Below are positions 8,348 to 15,173 of a stretch of 16,832 nt of DNA, piece by piece (the first letter of the stretch is position 1; each line of letters begins with the position of its first letter). The position numbers were made by a program, and so were the translations under genes. Source of the DNA: Myroides sp. (GTDB lineage Bacteria > Bacteroidota > Bacteroidia > Flavobacteriales > Flavobacteriaceae); NCBI GenBank assembly GCA_018384465.1, contig JAHAYQ010000305.1:1-16832 (forward strand), read 5' to 3'. The notes under the pieces are model-generated. The model did not search any database. It was not told where the DNA came from and was given only the letters and a program-made list of their open reading frames with translations.

Positions 8348-9956
8348 AGGTTGGTTTTTAGGTTTGTTAGTGATCTTATGCAGCAGTTGTTTGGGAATAA
8401 AAGGTCTAAAGAATGAATCACAGCTGTATGAAAAAGAATGGCGAAATACTGCTACTATTTTACAGCCTACTGATGTATTAAATAAATCGGTTAACGGTAA
8501 CTGGCAACTGCGTATAAAAGGAAATCCTTACGAATTGGGTACTAAAAAGGGCATGCTTACCGAAAAGCTTTATCAACAGCAAGAAGAAATATTTTTTGAT
8601 AAAGTAGCCCATTTTGTTCCCAACCCAAGCAAACAAAAAAAACTACTTTCCTTTTTAAAATGGTACAACCGATCTATTTTAACCTATGTACCAAAACCGT
8701 ATAAACAAGAAATTTTTGCATTGTCGCAATTTACCAACGAAACGTACGATTTTTTAGGAACTAAATTTGAGCGCAATTTATTGTTGCACAGTGCCCACGA
8801 TATAGGTCATGCCATGCAAGATTTAATGTTGGTAGGTTGTTCGTCTATCGCTTTGTGGGATGATTTTACAGAAGATGGTGAATTGCTCATTGGTCGAAAT
8901 TTTGATTTTTATGTAAACGATGCTTTTGCCGAAAATAAAATAGTAGAATTTATTCAGCCCAAAATAGGTTATAACTACGCATCGGTTACCTGGCCGGGCA
9001 TGGTTGGCGTGGTGTCGGGTATGAACGAAAAAGGACTTACAATAACCTTAAATGCTGGTCGATCGTCTATTCCTTTACGAGGTAAAACGCCTGTTTCTAT
9101 TGTAGCTCGATCTATATTGCAACACGCCGCTAATCTAAGTGAAGCTGTGGCTTTGGCACAACAATTTGAGGTGTTTGTAGCAGAATCTTTTTTAATTGGA
9201 AGTGCCGCAGATAACAAGGCAATAGTGATAGAAATGAGCCCCAATAAGTTTGATGTGTACGAACAACACAATGGCAAGTTAATTTGCACCAATCATTTTC
9301 AATCGGCAACTTATCAATCCGATGTACGTAATCAAGAACATATAGCAACATCGCATTCACAATATCGCTTTCAAAAGTTAGAAGAAACCTTTCCTGCTTC
9401 CCAAACCTATCAAGTGGCCGATGTGCTAAGGGTTTTAAGAGATGTTTCTGGTTTGCAAGAGGCAACCATCGGTTTAGGAAACGAAAAAGCATTAAATCAA
9501 TTAATGGCACATCATGCGGTGATCTTTCAACCTCAAAAATTAATAATGTATGTATCAAACAATCCATATCAATTAGGAGCTTTTGATGCCTACGATCTGA
9601 AAAAAGTGTTTACTGCTAACGAATTAAAACCAGAAAAAGTGTTAGAATTGCCTGCAGATAATTTTTTGTTTTCCGATCAATTTAAAAAATATAAAGAGTT
9701 TAGACAGTTAAACGAGCAGTTGATACATGCCATTAAAAATGAAACAGAAATTTCTTCTGAAAAATTACGTGCGTATGAACAATCAAATCCCGAACTTTGG
9801 CTGACCCATAAATATTTAGGTGATTATTTCGCTCAACAAAAACAATTCTCACAAGCAATTCATCATTATAAGTTGGCTTTAGAAAAAGAAATAAGCAGTG
9901 AAACCGAGAAAAAAGCATTGCACAAACAGTTGAAAAAATTACAAAAAAAGATATGA
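8340..9956 (+). CDS. C45-family (acyl-CoA:6-APA acyltransferase-like) NTN-hydrolase lipoprotein with TPR tail
   Basis: This 538-residue protein starts with a lipoprotein-type signal (hydrophobic 5-13, lipid-modified Cys likely at 17 in LCSSC). The lipobox has Cys at -3, unusual but tolerated in Bacteroidota. The catalytic domain begins at GCSSIALWDD, where Cys167 after Gly166 is the expected autoprocessing site and N-terminal nucleophile. GRNFDFY (185-191), the GLTITLNAGR segment (232-241) and TNH (317-319) agree with the C45/choloylglycine-like fold. After about residue 430 a helical tail contains at least one TPR-like unit (about 486-520) and a lysine-rich end. Family members transfer or hydrolyse acyl/amide groups. 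In this context it may form or cut an ester of the pigment; this is inference. The start is fixed by the signal peptide and the 8-base overlap. It overlaps the ligase gene by 4 bases (ATGA). Confidence 0.87.
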   Translation: MTKGWFLGLLVILCSSCLGIKGLKNESQLYEKEWRNTATILQPTDVLNKSVNGNWQLRIKGNPYELGTKKGMLTEKLYQQQEEIFFDKVAHFVPNPSKQKKLLSFLKWYNRSILTYVPKPYKQEIFALSQFTNETYDFLGTKFERNLLLHSAHDIGHAMQDLMLVGCSSIALWDDFTEDGELLIGRNFDFYVNDAFAENKIVEFIQPKIGYNYASVTWPGMVGVVSGMNEKGLTITLNAGRSSIPLRGKTPVSIVARSILQHAANLSEAVALAQQFEVFVAESFLIGSAADNKAIVIEMSPNKFDVYEQHNGKLICTNHFQSATYQSDVRNQEHIATSHSQYRFQKLEETFPASQTYQVADVLRVLRDVSGLQEATIGLGNEKALNQLMAHHAVIFQPQKLIMYVSNNPYQLGAFDAYDLKKVFTANELKPEKVLELPADNFLFSDQFKKYKEFRQLNEQLIHAIKNETEISSEKLRAYEQSNPELWLTHKYLGDYFAQQKQFSQAIHHYKLALEKEISSETEKKALHKQLKKLQKKI

Positions 9957-11242
9957 TTCCAATTATAGAAACACAAACTACTGCTGAAATAACCGCTCTT
10001 CAAAACCAGCTGTTGCAAAAGCAAATAGCGTATTTAATGGAAAAATCGCCTTTTTATCAACAAAAGTTTAAAGAAGAGAATATTAAGTTAGGTACCATCC
10101 AAACAATCAACGATTTAAAAAAGGTTTCGGTTACCACTAAAAACGATTTACAGTTGTATAACGATGATTTTTTTTGTGTTCCTAAACAAGATATTTTAGA
10201 TTATGCCACTACGTCGGGCACATTGGGCGATCCGGTTACTTTTGGTTTAACCGATAGCGATTTAGAGCGTTTGGCGTACAACGAAATGCTTTCTTTTCAG
10301 TGTGCTGGTGTACAAAAAGGCGATCTGGTACAGCTAATGACCACAATGGATAGACGATTTATGGCTGGCTTGGCATATTTTCTGGGGTTGCGTAAATTAG
10401 GAGCAGGTATTGTTAGGGTAGGTGCCGGCGTGCCACCCTTACAATGGGATTCTATTTTAAGATATCAGCCAAAATACCTCATTGCCGTTCCATCGTTTAT
10501 TTTAAAAATGATTGAATATGCCGAAGAAAACCAAATTGATTATAACAACAGCTCGGTTAAAGGGGTTATTTGCATAGGTGAAGCCTTGAGAAATAGCGAG
10601 TTGCAGCCTACTTTACTTGCTCAACGCATACGCGATAAATGGAATGTTGATTTGTATTCTACCTACGCATCTACCGAAATGAGTGCTGCTTTTACCGAAT
10701 GCCAACAATTTAAGGGCGGACATCATCACCCGGAGCTTATCATTACTGAAATTTTAGACGATGAAGGTAACGAAGTGCCTAATGGTGCCTTAGGCGAATT
10801 AGTCATTACTACTTTAGGAATTGAAGCTATGCCTTTGTTGCGTTTTAAAACCGGAGATTTGGTACGCAAACACAGTGAAACTTGCGGTTGTGGCAGAAAT
10901 ACGTATCGATTAGGCCCGGTTGAAGGACGCAAGCAACAAATGATCAAGTATAAAGGTACTACGCTCTATCCACCGGCGATGCACGACGCTGTTGCTCATT
11001 TTAAAGAAGTGAAACTACATCTAATTGAAATCACATCGAACGAAATAGGAACCGATGAAATTTGTATTCGGCTTTTTTCAACCGATCGATCCGAAGAGTT
11101 TTCATCAAAATTAAAAGACTATTTCAGAGCAAAATTGCGTGTTACACCACAAATTACCTTTGAAGAAGAAACCGTTTTACAAAAAACAATATTTGATCCA
11201 TTAAGTAGAAAACCAATAACATTTATAGATAAACGCAAGTAA
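9953..11242 (+). CDS. PaaK-like AMP-forming aryl-CoA ligase (phenylacetate-CoA ligase family)
   Basis: This 429-residue protein has the usual length for PaaK-type adenylating enzymes, shorter than classic acyl-CoA synthetases. Motifs in order are the phosphate-binding loop TTSGTLGDP (86-94), the STYASTEM motif (236-243), FKTGDLV (298-304), and the hinge region RLGPVEGRKQQMIKYKG (319-335) leading to the small C-terminal domain. The family activates aromatic acids with ATP to an acyl-adenylate and then a CoA thioester. Beside the oxidoreductase and C45 genes, a substrate such as a hydroxycinnamic-type starter acid of an aryl polyene is plausible but not provable. Cys250, His258, Cys311 and Cys313 could bind a metal. 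It is the last gene of the coupled operon, and gltX follows after 30 bases. Confidence 0.88.
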   Translation: MIPIIETQTTAEITALQNQLLQKQIAYLMEKSPFYQQKFKEENIKLGTIQTINDLKKVSVTTKNDLQLYNDDFFCVPKQDILDYATTSGTLGDPVTFGLTDSDLERLAYNEMLSFQCAGVQKGDLVQLMTTMDRRFMAGLAYFLGLRKLGAGIVRVGAGVPPLQWDSILRYQPKYLIAVPSFILKMIEYAEENQIDYNNSSVKGVICIGEALRNSELQPTLLAQRIRDKWNVDLYSTYASTEMSAAFTECQQFKGGHHHPELIITEILDDEGNEVPNGALGELVITTLGIEAMPLLRFKTGDLVRKHSETCGCGRNTYRLGPVEGRKQQMIKYKGTTLYPPAMHDAVAHFKEVKLHLIEITSNEIGTDEICIRLFSTDRSEEFSSKLKDYFRAKLRVTPQITFEEETVLQKTIFDPLSRKPITFIDKRK

Positions 11243-11247
11243 GTTTT

Positions 11248-11255
11248 TATCTTTG
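11248..11255 (+). promoter_or_regulatory. Bacteroidota -7 promoter element for gltX
   Basis: TATCTTTG matches TAnnTTTG exactly and lies 17 bases before the gltX ATG. The best -33 candidate is TTTA at 11222-11225, inside the end of the ligase gene and 22 bases upstream. gltX may be transcribed both from here and by read-through from the pigment-type operon, since no terminator separates them. Confidence 0.5.
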
Positions 11256-11272
11256 AACAAAAAACGAGAAAG

Positions 11273-12790
11273 ATGACACAACAAGTACGCGTACGTTTCG
11301 CTCCCAGCCCAACGGGTCCGTTACATATTGGCGGAGTTAGAACTGCATTATTCAACTATTTATTCGCAAAAAAGAACAATGGTATTTTTTATATCCGTAT
11401 AGAAGATACCGACCAAACTCGGTTTGTACCAGGTGCCGAAGCTTATATTTTTGAAGCTTTAAAATGGTTAGGTATAGAACCTGATGAAACGGTAGGAAAA
11501 AATGAAAAGTTTGGTCCGTACCGTCAAAGCGATCGCAAACATTTGTATAAAGAATACGCCTTAGATCTAATACATAGAGGACATGCTTATTACGCTTTTG
11601 ATTCGGCCGAAGAATTAGACGCTCAAAGAAAAGATGCTGAAGCCAACGGAAAAACTTTTATTTACAACCATTCGGTGCGCAATGGCTTACAAACATCGTT
11701 AAATATGCCGCTTGCCGAGTTAGAAGCGCGTTTGTATAATGGTGATCCGTATGTGATAAGATACAAAATGCCTGTGGATGAAAAAATTACCATTACCGAT
11801 TTAATTAGAGGTGAAGTAACTTTTGATACCAGTTTATTAGACGACAAAGTGCTTTTTAAATCAGACGGTATGCCTACCTATCATTTGGCAAATATTGTTG
11901 ATGACCATTTGCAAGAAACATCGCATGTAATCCGTGGCGAAGAATGGTTGCCATCATTACCTTTACATTATTTATTATATCGTTCTTTTGGATGGCAAGC
12001 ACCTCAATTTGCTCATTTGCCATTAATTTTAAAACCTGTGGGTAATGGAAAATTGTCAAAACGAGATGGTGATAAATTAGGATTTCCTGTTTTTCCATTA
12101 GATTGGAAATCAGAAACTGGCGAAACAGCAATGGGCTATCGCGAACAAGGTTTTTTTCCAGAAGCAGTGGTAAACTTTTTAGCCTTGTTAGGATGGAGTG
12201 AAGGAAGTGATAAAGAGATTTATTCATTAAATGAGTTAGTAGAAGCATTTGATTTAGCCCGAGTAAATAGAGCAGGAGCTAAGTTTGATCCGGAAAAGAA
12301 CAAGTGGTTTAACCATCAATATTTAGTTCAAAAAAGCAATGAAGAACTAGCGGTGTTTTTAAAACCTGTTTTAGAAGAAAAAGGGTTAACCGTACCTAAT
12401 GAAACCATTGTAAAAGTGGTAGGATTAGTTAAAGAACGAGCTAATTTAACGACTGATTTATTTGAATTATCACACTTTTTCTTTGTTGCACCGGAAACCT
12501 ACGATGAAAAGGCAGCTAAAAACTGGAAGCAAGACACAGCAGATTTAATGCAACAAATTATTTTGCAGCTTGAAAATGTTGAAGTTTTTGAAGCAAAAGA
12601 AGTTGAAGAATCAATTAAAAAGTGGATTGAAACTAACGGTATTGGTATGGGAAAAGTAATGCAGCCACTTCGATTATCAATGGTCGGCGAAATGAAAGGT
12701 CCCGATTTGTTTGAAATTATTGCTGTATTAGGTCAACAAGAAGCAGTAAACCGAATTAATAAAAGTATTGCTTATTTTGAAAAAAGATAA
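11273..12790 (+). CDS. gltX: Glutamyl-tRNA synthetase
   Basis: This 505-residue class I aminoacyl-tRNA synthetase charges tRNA-Glu with glutamate using ATP. The N-terminus carries APSPTGPLHIGG (10-21), with the HIGH-type motif HIGG at 18-21. The second signature is KLSKR at 260-264, equivalent to KMSKS. EDTDQTRF (residues 44-51) is part of the glutamate-binding active site. The discriminating architecture is GluRS, with an all-helical C-terminal anticodon-binding domain from about residue 330. An insertion after KLSKR, running to FFPEAVVNFLALLGW, is usual for Bacteroidota. Length and motifs are complete, so the gene is intact. It is an essential housekeeping gene that happens to follow the pigment-type operon; no functional link is implied. 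Confidence 0.98.
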   Translation: MTQQVRVRFAPSPTGPLHIGGVRTALFNYLFAKKNNGIFYIRIEDTDQTRFVPGAEAYIFEALKWLGIEPDETVGKNEKFGPYRQSDRKHLYKEYALDLIHRGHAYYAFDSAEELDAQRKDAEANGKTFIYNHSVRNGLQTSLNMPLAELEARLYNGDPYVIRYKMPVDEKITITDLIRGEVTFDTSLLDDKVLFKSDGMPTYHLANIVDDHLQETSHVIRGEEWLPSLPLHYLLYRSFGWQAPQFAHLPLILKPVGNGKLSKRDGDKLGFPVFPLDWKSETGETAMGYREQGFFPEAVVNFLALLGWSEGSDKEIYSLNELVEAFDLARVNRAGAKFDPEKNKWFNHQYLVQKSNEELAVFLKPVLEEKGLTVPNETIVKVVGLVKERANLTTDLFELSHFFFVAPETYDEKAAKNWKQDTADLMQQIILQLENVEVFEAKEVEESIKKWIETNGIGMGKVMQPLRLSMVGEMKGPDLFEIIAVLGQQEAVNRINKSIAYFEKR

Positions 12791-12807
12791 ATTTAACATT
12801 CAAATGT

Positions 12808-12837
12808 TTTGTAGTTTAAATTATATTCCTAAATTCG
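12808..12837 (+). promoter_or_regulatory. Near-consensus promoter in the gltX-lipoprotein gap
   Basis: TTTG (12808-12811) and TAAATTCG (12830-12837) are separated by 18 bases, with one mismatch in the -7 element. The predicted start (about 12841-12844) coincides with the first arm of a 10-base inverted repeat. A small dyad, AACATT-ca-AATGTT (12795-12808), touches the -33 element and could be an operator. No gene starts within 150 bases downstream, which suggests a non-coding or leader transcript. Confidence 0.45.
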
Positions 12838-12840
12838 TGG

Positions 12841-12956
12841 CGTAATTAACTAATGCCCAAATGTTAATTACGTTATGATATTTTTTTCATATCAACAACA
12901 ACAATTTTTTTCTAAATTTTTCTAAATCCCATTCGTAAAAAAATGGGATTTTTTTT
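12841..12956 (+). ncRNA. Candidate small RNA or transcribed leader (three stem-loops)
   Basis: Downstream of a promoter-like pair lie three hairpins. The first is a perfect 10-base stem, CGTAATTAAC (12841-12850) with GTTAATTACG (12863-12872). The second is a weak stem, TGATAT/ATATCA (12876-12894). The third is an intrinsic terminator at 12924-12956. Together they could be an RNA of about 115 bases. The A+T-rich stems make folding energies modest, and no known RNA family is recognised. Alternatives are a long 3' UTR of gltX or an attenuating leader of the lipoprotein gene. Confidence 0.28.
12924..12956 (+). terminator. Intrinsic terminator before the lipoprotein gene
   Basis: AAATCCCATT (12924-12933) pairs with AATGGGATTT (12942-12951) around an 8-base loop, followed by a T-run to 12956. 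It is the first convincing terminator after gltX, 134 bases past its stop codon. The -7-like element of the lipoprotein gene begins 3 bases after the T-run. Confidence 0.88.
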
Positions 12957-12958
12957 AT

Positions 12959-12966
12959 TATCTTAG
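12959..12966 (+). promoter_or_regulatory. Probable -7 element of the lipoprotein gene
   Basis: TATCTTAG matches TAnnTTTG at all but one position and lies 25 bases before the ATG at 12992, directly behind the upstream terminator. No -33 TTTG is visible; the expected place is inside the terminator hairpin. Confidence 0.4.
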
Positions 12967-12991
12967 TTTATCCAACACAATTGATATTACT

Positions 12992-13501
12992 ATGAAAAAA
13001 TATTTGTATTTAACGCTTATTTCGTTTGGGATGATGTTCTATTCTTGTGGTTCAGATGAAACGAAGAACAATCCTAATCCCATTGAAAATCCCGATGAAA
13101 ACCAACCGGTAGAAGTAGTTTCAGAGTGGGAGCCTTCAACCATTCAATTAATTAAGATTATTCCTTTATACACTTTAGATTATCCGCATACTGCAAACTG
13201 TACAAAAGATTTTTTGCAATTATTCTCTAATAATACAGCTAAGTTTTTGAGGTACGAAAATGCCGAATGTAAAGAAACGGAATACGAAAATGCGTTTACA
13301 AGAAACGGAAACAACGTTAATTTAACAATTTTGGGTTATCAAATCAGCGGAACCATATCTGCAGAAACAGTAACTAAAATGGAAATTAGCAGTGATATTT
13401 CTCAATACGCCCAATTAATTTCAACATTGTATCCTGATTATGCTCAGTATTTAAGTGTTCTAGAAGGCGGAACGGTTAAATTAACATTAAATAAAAAATA
13501 G
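12992..13501 (+). CDS. Small lipocalin-like lipoprotein
   Basis: This 169-residue secreted protein has a lipoprotein signal (MKKY start, hydrophobic 5-17, likely lipid-modified Cys19 in YSCGSD). A proline/asparagine/acid-rich linker follows (about 21-45). The folded part starts at WEPSTIQL (46-53) and contains TANCTKDFLQLFSNN and an ECKE segment. Cys70 and Cys93 are spaced as in the lipocalin-like domains common in Flavobacteria, where they probably form a disulfide. The rest is beta-rich and ends in TVKLTLNKK. It probably sits at the outer membrane; the ligand and role are unknown. The gene stands alone between two intrinsic terminators, so it is likely a separate transcription unit. The lipocalin assignment comes from pattern recognition and is less certain than the lipoprotein nature. 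Confidence 0.82.
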   Translation: MKKYLYLTLISFGMMFYSCGSDETKNNPNPIENPDENQPVEVVSEWEPSTIQLIKIIPLYTLDYPHTANCTKDFLQLFSNNTAKFLRYENAECKETEYENAFTRNGNNVNLTILGYQISGTISAETVTKMEISSDISQYAQLISTLYPDYAQYLSVLEGGTVKLTLNKK

Positions 13502-13508
13502 ATCATTC

Positions 13509-13536
13509 AACCTCTTTCACAAAAGAGGTTTTTTTT
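13509..13536 (+). terminator. Intrinsic terminator of the lipoprotein gene
   Basis: AACCTCTTT (13509-13517) pairs perfectly with AAAGAGGTT (13522-13530) around a 4-base loop, followed by six more T. It starts 8 bases after the lipoprotein stop codon. TATCTTAC at 13538-13545, a poorer -7 match (6 of 8), follows at once and lies 15 bases before the SPFH gene start. Confidence 0.93.
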
Positions 13537-13560
13537 ATATCTTACAAAAAAATATAATTA

Positions 13561-14535
13561 ATGATACCAATTTACTTTATTATCGCTATTGTTGTACTAA
13601 TAGCTTTATCATTGTTTACTGTAAAGCAGCAAACAGCCGTAATCATTGAACGTTTCGGAAAATTTCAATCTATTCGTCAATCGGGTTTACAGTTTAAAAT
13701 TCCTTTAATTGATCGCGTTGCTGGTCGATTAAATCTTCGTATTCAACAACTTGATGTTATTATTGAAACAAAAACCAAAGACAACGTATTCGTTAAAATG
13801 AAAGTTTCAGTACAGTTTAAAGTGGTTCAAGAACGCGTGTACGAGGCCTTTTATAAATTGGAATATCCACACGATCAAATTACTTCGTATGTGTTTGATG
13901 TGGTTCGTGCTGAGGTTCCAAAATTAAAATTAGATGATGTTTTTGAAAGAAAAGACGATATTGCTATTGCGGTAAAACGTGAATTGAACGACGCTATGGT
14001 AACATACGGATACGACATTATTAATACTTTAATTACAGATATTGATCCAGATATTCAGGTAAAACATGCCATGAACCGTATTAACGCTGCCGATAGGGAA
14101 AAAACAGCAGCTGAATACGAAGGAGAAGCAGAACGTATTAGAATTGTAGCTAAAGCACGAGCCGAAGCTGAATCAAAGCGTTTGCAAGGTCAAGGTATTG
14201 CCGATCAGCGTAGAGAAATTGCACGCGGGTTAGTAGAATCGGTTGATGTGTTAAACACCGTAGGCATTAATTCACAAGAAGCTTCTGCTTTAATTGTAGT
14301 GACGCAACATTATGACACCTTACAATCCATAGGAGCAGAAAACAACTCTAATTTAATATTACTGCCTAATTCACCACAAGCAGGTAGCGATATGTTAAAC
14401 AATATGGTGGCGTCATTTACAGCGAGTAATCAAGTAGGTGAAGCTATGAAGAAAGCTAGCGACAAAAGTAATAAAGGTTATCAAAAACCTAAAAATGATC
14501 CCCCAGCAGAACCTATGTCTGGTTATGAAGATTAA
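13561..14535 (+). CDS. SPFH/Band 7 (stomatin-like) membrane protein
   Basis: This 324-residue protein has one N-terminal membrane helix (about 4-22) followed by the SPFH domain. The domain opens VKQQTAVIIERFGKF (21-35), then has SGLQFKIPLIDRV and the beta-rich core to about residue 170. A long alpha-helical, Ala/Glu/Arg-rich segment (about 175-225, with AEYEGEAERIRIVAKARAEA) is typical of stomatin/prohibitin-like oligomers. The tail from about 290 is polar and probably disordered. Relatives (QmcA-like, stomatin-like) form large rings or cages in the inner membrane and affect membrane quality control; the partner here is unknown. Some family members pair with an NfeD-type gene, but none is adjacent. 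The gene is bounded by terminators on both sides and converges on the DUF6327 operon. Confidence 0.94.
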   Translation: MIPIYFIIAIVVLIALSLFTVKQQTAVIIERFGKFQSIRQSGLQFKIPLIDRVAGRLNLRIQQLDVIIETKTKDNVFVKMKVSVQFKVVQERVYEAFYKLEYPHDQITSYVFDVVRAEVPKLKLDDVFERKDDIAIAVKRELNDAMVTYGYDIINTLITDIDPDIQVKHAMNRINAADREKTAAEYEGEAERIRIVAKARAEAESKRLQGQGIADQRREIARGLVESVDVLNTVGINSQEASALIVVTQHYDTLQSIGAENNSNLILLPNSPQAGSDMLNNMVASFTASNQVGEAMKKASDKSNKGYQKPKNDPPAEPMSGYED

Positions 14536-14540
14536 CAAAA

Positions 14541-14563
14541 AAACACCGCAATTTGCGGTGTTT
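14541..14563. terminator. Bidirectional terminator between convergent genes
   Basis: AAACACCGCA (14541-14550) pairs perfectly with TGCGGTGTTT (14554-14563) around a 3-base loop. The plus strand continues into a T-rich run (to 14570) and the minus strand into a run of T (14543-14537). It therefore ends both the SPFH transcript and the minus-strand operon. The distal arm overlaps the stop codon of the DUF6327 gene by two bases. Confidence 0.92.
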
Positions 14564-14813
14564 ATTTTTTCTTAATGAATTTGTTGAATAAAAATTTAAA
14601 AACGCTGGCTAATACCAATGATTTTACATTTTTAGAGTTCTTAATGGAGCTTCCAAAAGAGGTTAGTCCTTGTTGCATTAAATTCGATGGTGAAAATAAT
14701 TGTGTTATATTCTGTGCATCGTTACCTATCTTCCTGATGCTTATTTCGCGTTCAAGTTTAAGAATTTCTAACTCTTTGTCAACTTCTTCATATGATGTAT
14801 AATTCTTCTTCAT
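14562..14813 (-). CDS. DUF6327 family small protein
   Basis: This 83-residue protein begins MKKNYTSYEEVDKELEILKLEREISIRKI, the charged helical start that I recognise as DUF6327 of Flavobacteria. The middle (NITQLFSPSNLMQQG) is polar. The C-terminal end has a short hydrophobic stretch (about 66-75) within a lysine-rich context and could be membrane-associated. Function is unknown. It is the last gene of a three-gene operon, 5 bases after the holin-like gene, an order recurrent in Flavobacteria. This suggests a shared envelope or stress role (inference). Confidence 0.82.
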   Translation of the reverse strand: MKKNYTSYEEVDKELEILKLEREISIRKIGNDAQNITQLFSPSNLMQQGLTSFGSSIKNSKNVKSLVLASVFKFLFNKFIKKK

Positions 14814-14818
14814 AATAA

Positions 14819-15169
14819 TTAATCAAAAAAGATTTTAGAAAATTTCTTTAGCACTGGTATATCGATAATGGCCTTGCGCATGGTATAAATAATAGCAGCA
14901 GCTACGATATAAAAACCACCTACAATTAAAAAACCGTAAGTATTGCTATCTAAAGCTCTTCCAATGGCGAACGCTGCAGCAAACGACAAGAAAAGCAATG
15001 ACAAGGCAGCAAATAAACTTAATGCGAAAATTTTTAATATGAAGCCTGTAGCTTTAGAAACCACTTTAAAGCCTAACAGTGAATAATAATCAATGTTAGC
15101 GTCAAAAAAAGCTTTAGCTTCAGACTTCATATCTTGAAGATGTTCTTTTACGTCTTCATTTAATGCCAT
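14819..15169 (-). CDS. Phage-holin-like (Holin-X / DUF1469-type) small membrane protein
   Basis: This 116-residue protein has a charged N-terminal helix (about 1-30), two hydrophobic segments at about 43-70 and 76-97, and a basic C-terminal tail ending KKFSKIFFD. The hairpin of two membrane helices flanked by amphipathic helices is that of proteins named phage holin family in chromosomal, non-phage settings. No phage gene is nearby, so cell lysis is an unlikely role; a membrane-shaping or envelope-stress role is inferred from its YtxH partner. It lies 4 bases after the YtxH gene and 5 before DUF6327, so the three are co-transcribed. Confidence 0.83.
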   Translation of the reverse strand: MALNEDVKEHLQDMKSEAKAFFDANIDYYSLLGFKVVSKATGFILKIFALSLFAALSLLFLSFAAAFAIGRALDSNTYGFLIVGGFYIVAAAIIYTMRKAIIDIPVLKKFSKIFFD

Positions 15170-15173
15170 ACAA

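Noticed and set aside
9130..9567. A 145-codon minus-strand frame inside the C45 gene
   Set aside because: It lies fully inside a well-supported gene on the other strand, has no recognisable domain or promoter, and its composition is that of an antisense shadow.
11874..12248. A 124-codon minus-strand frame inside gltX
   Set aside because: It is antisense to the conserved catalytic region of gltX, including the KLSKR motif; no independent evidence for a gene.
14819..15169. Holin-like gene as a sign of a prophage
   Set aside because: No integrase, terminase, capsid, tail or lysin gene is nearby, and holin-named proteins beside YtxH are usual chromosomal genes in this group.
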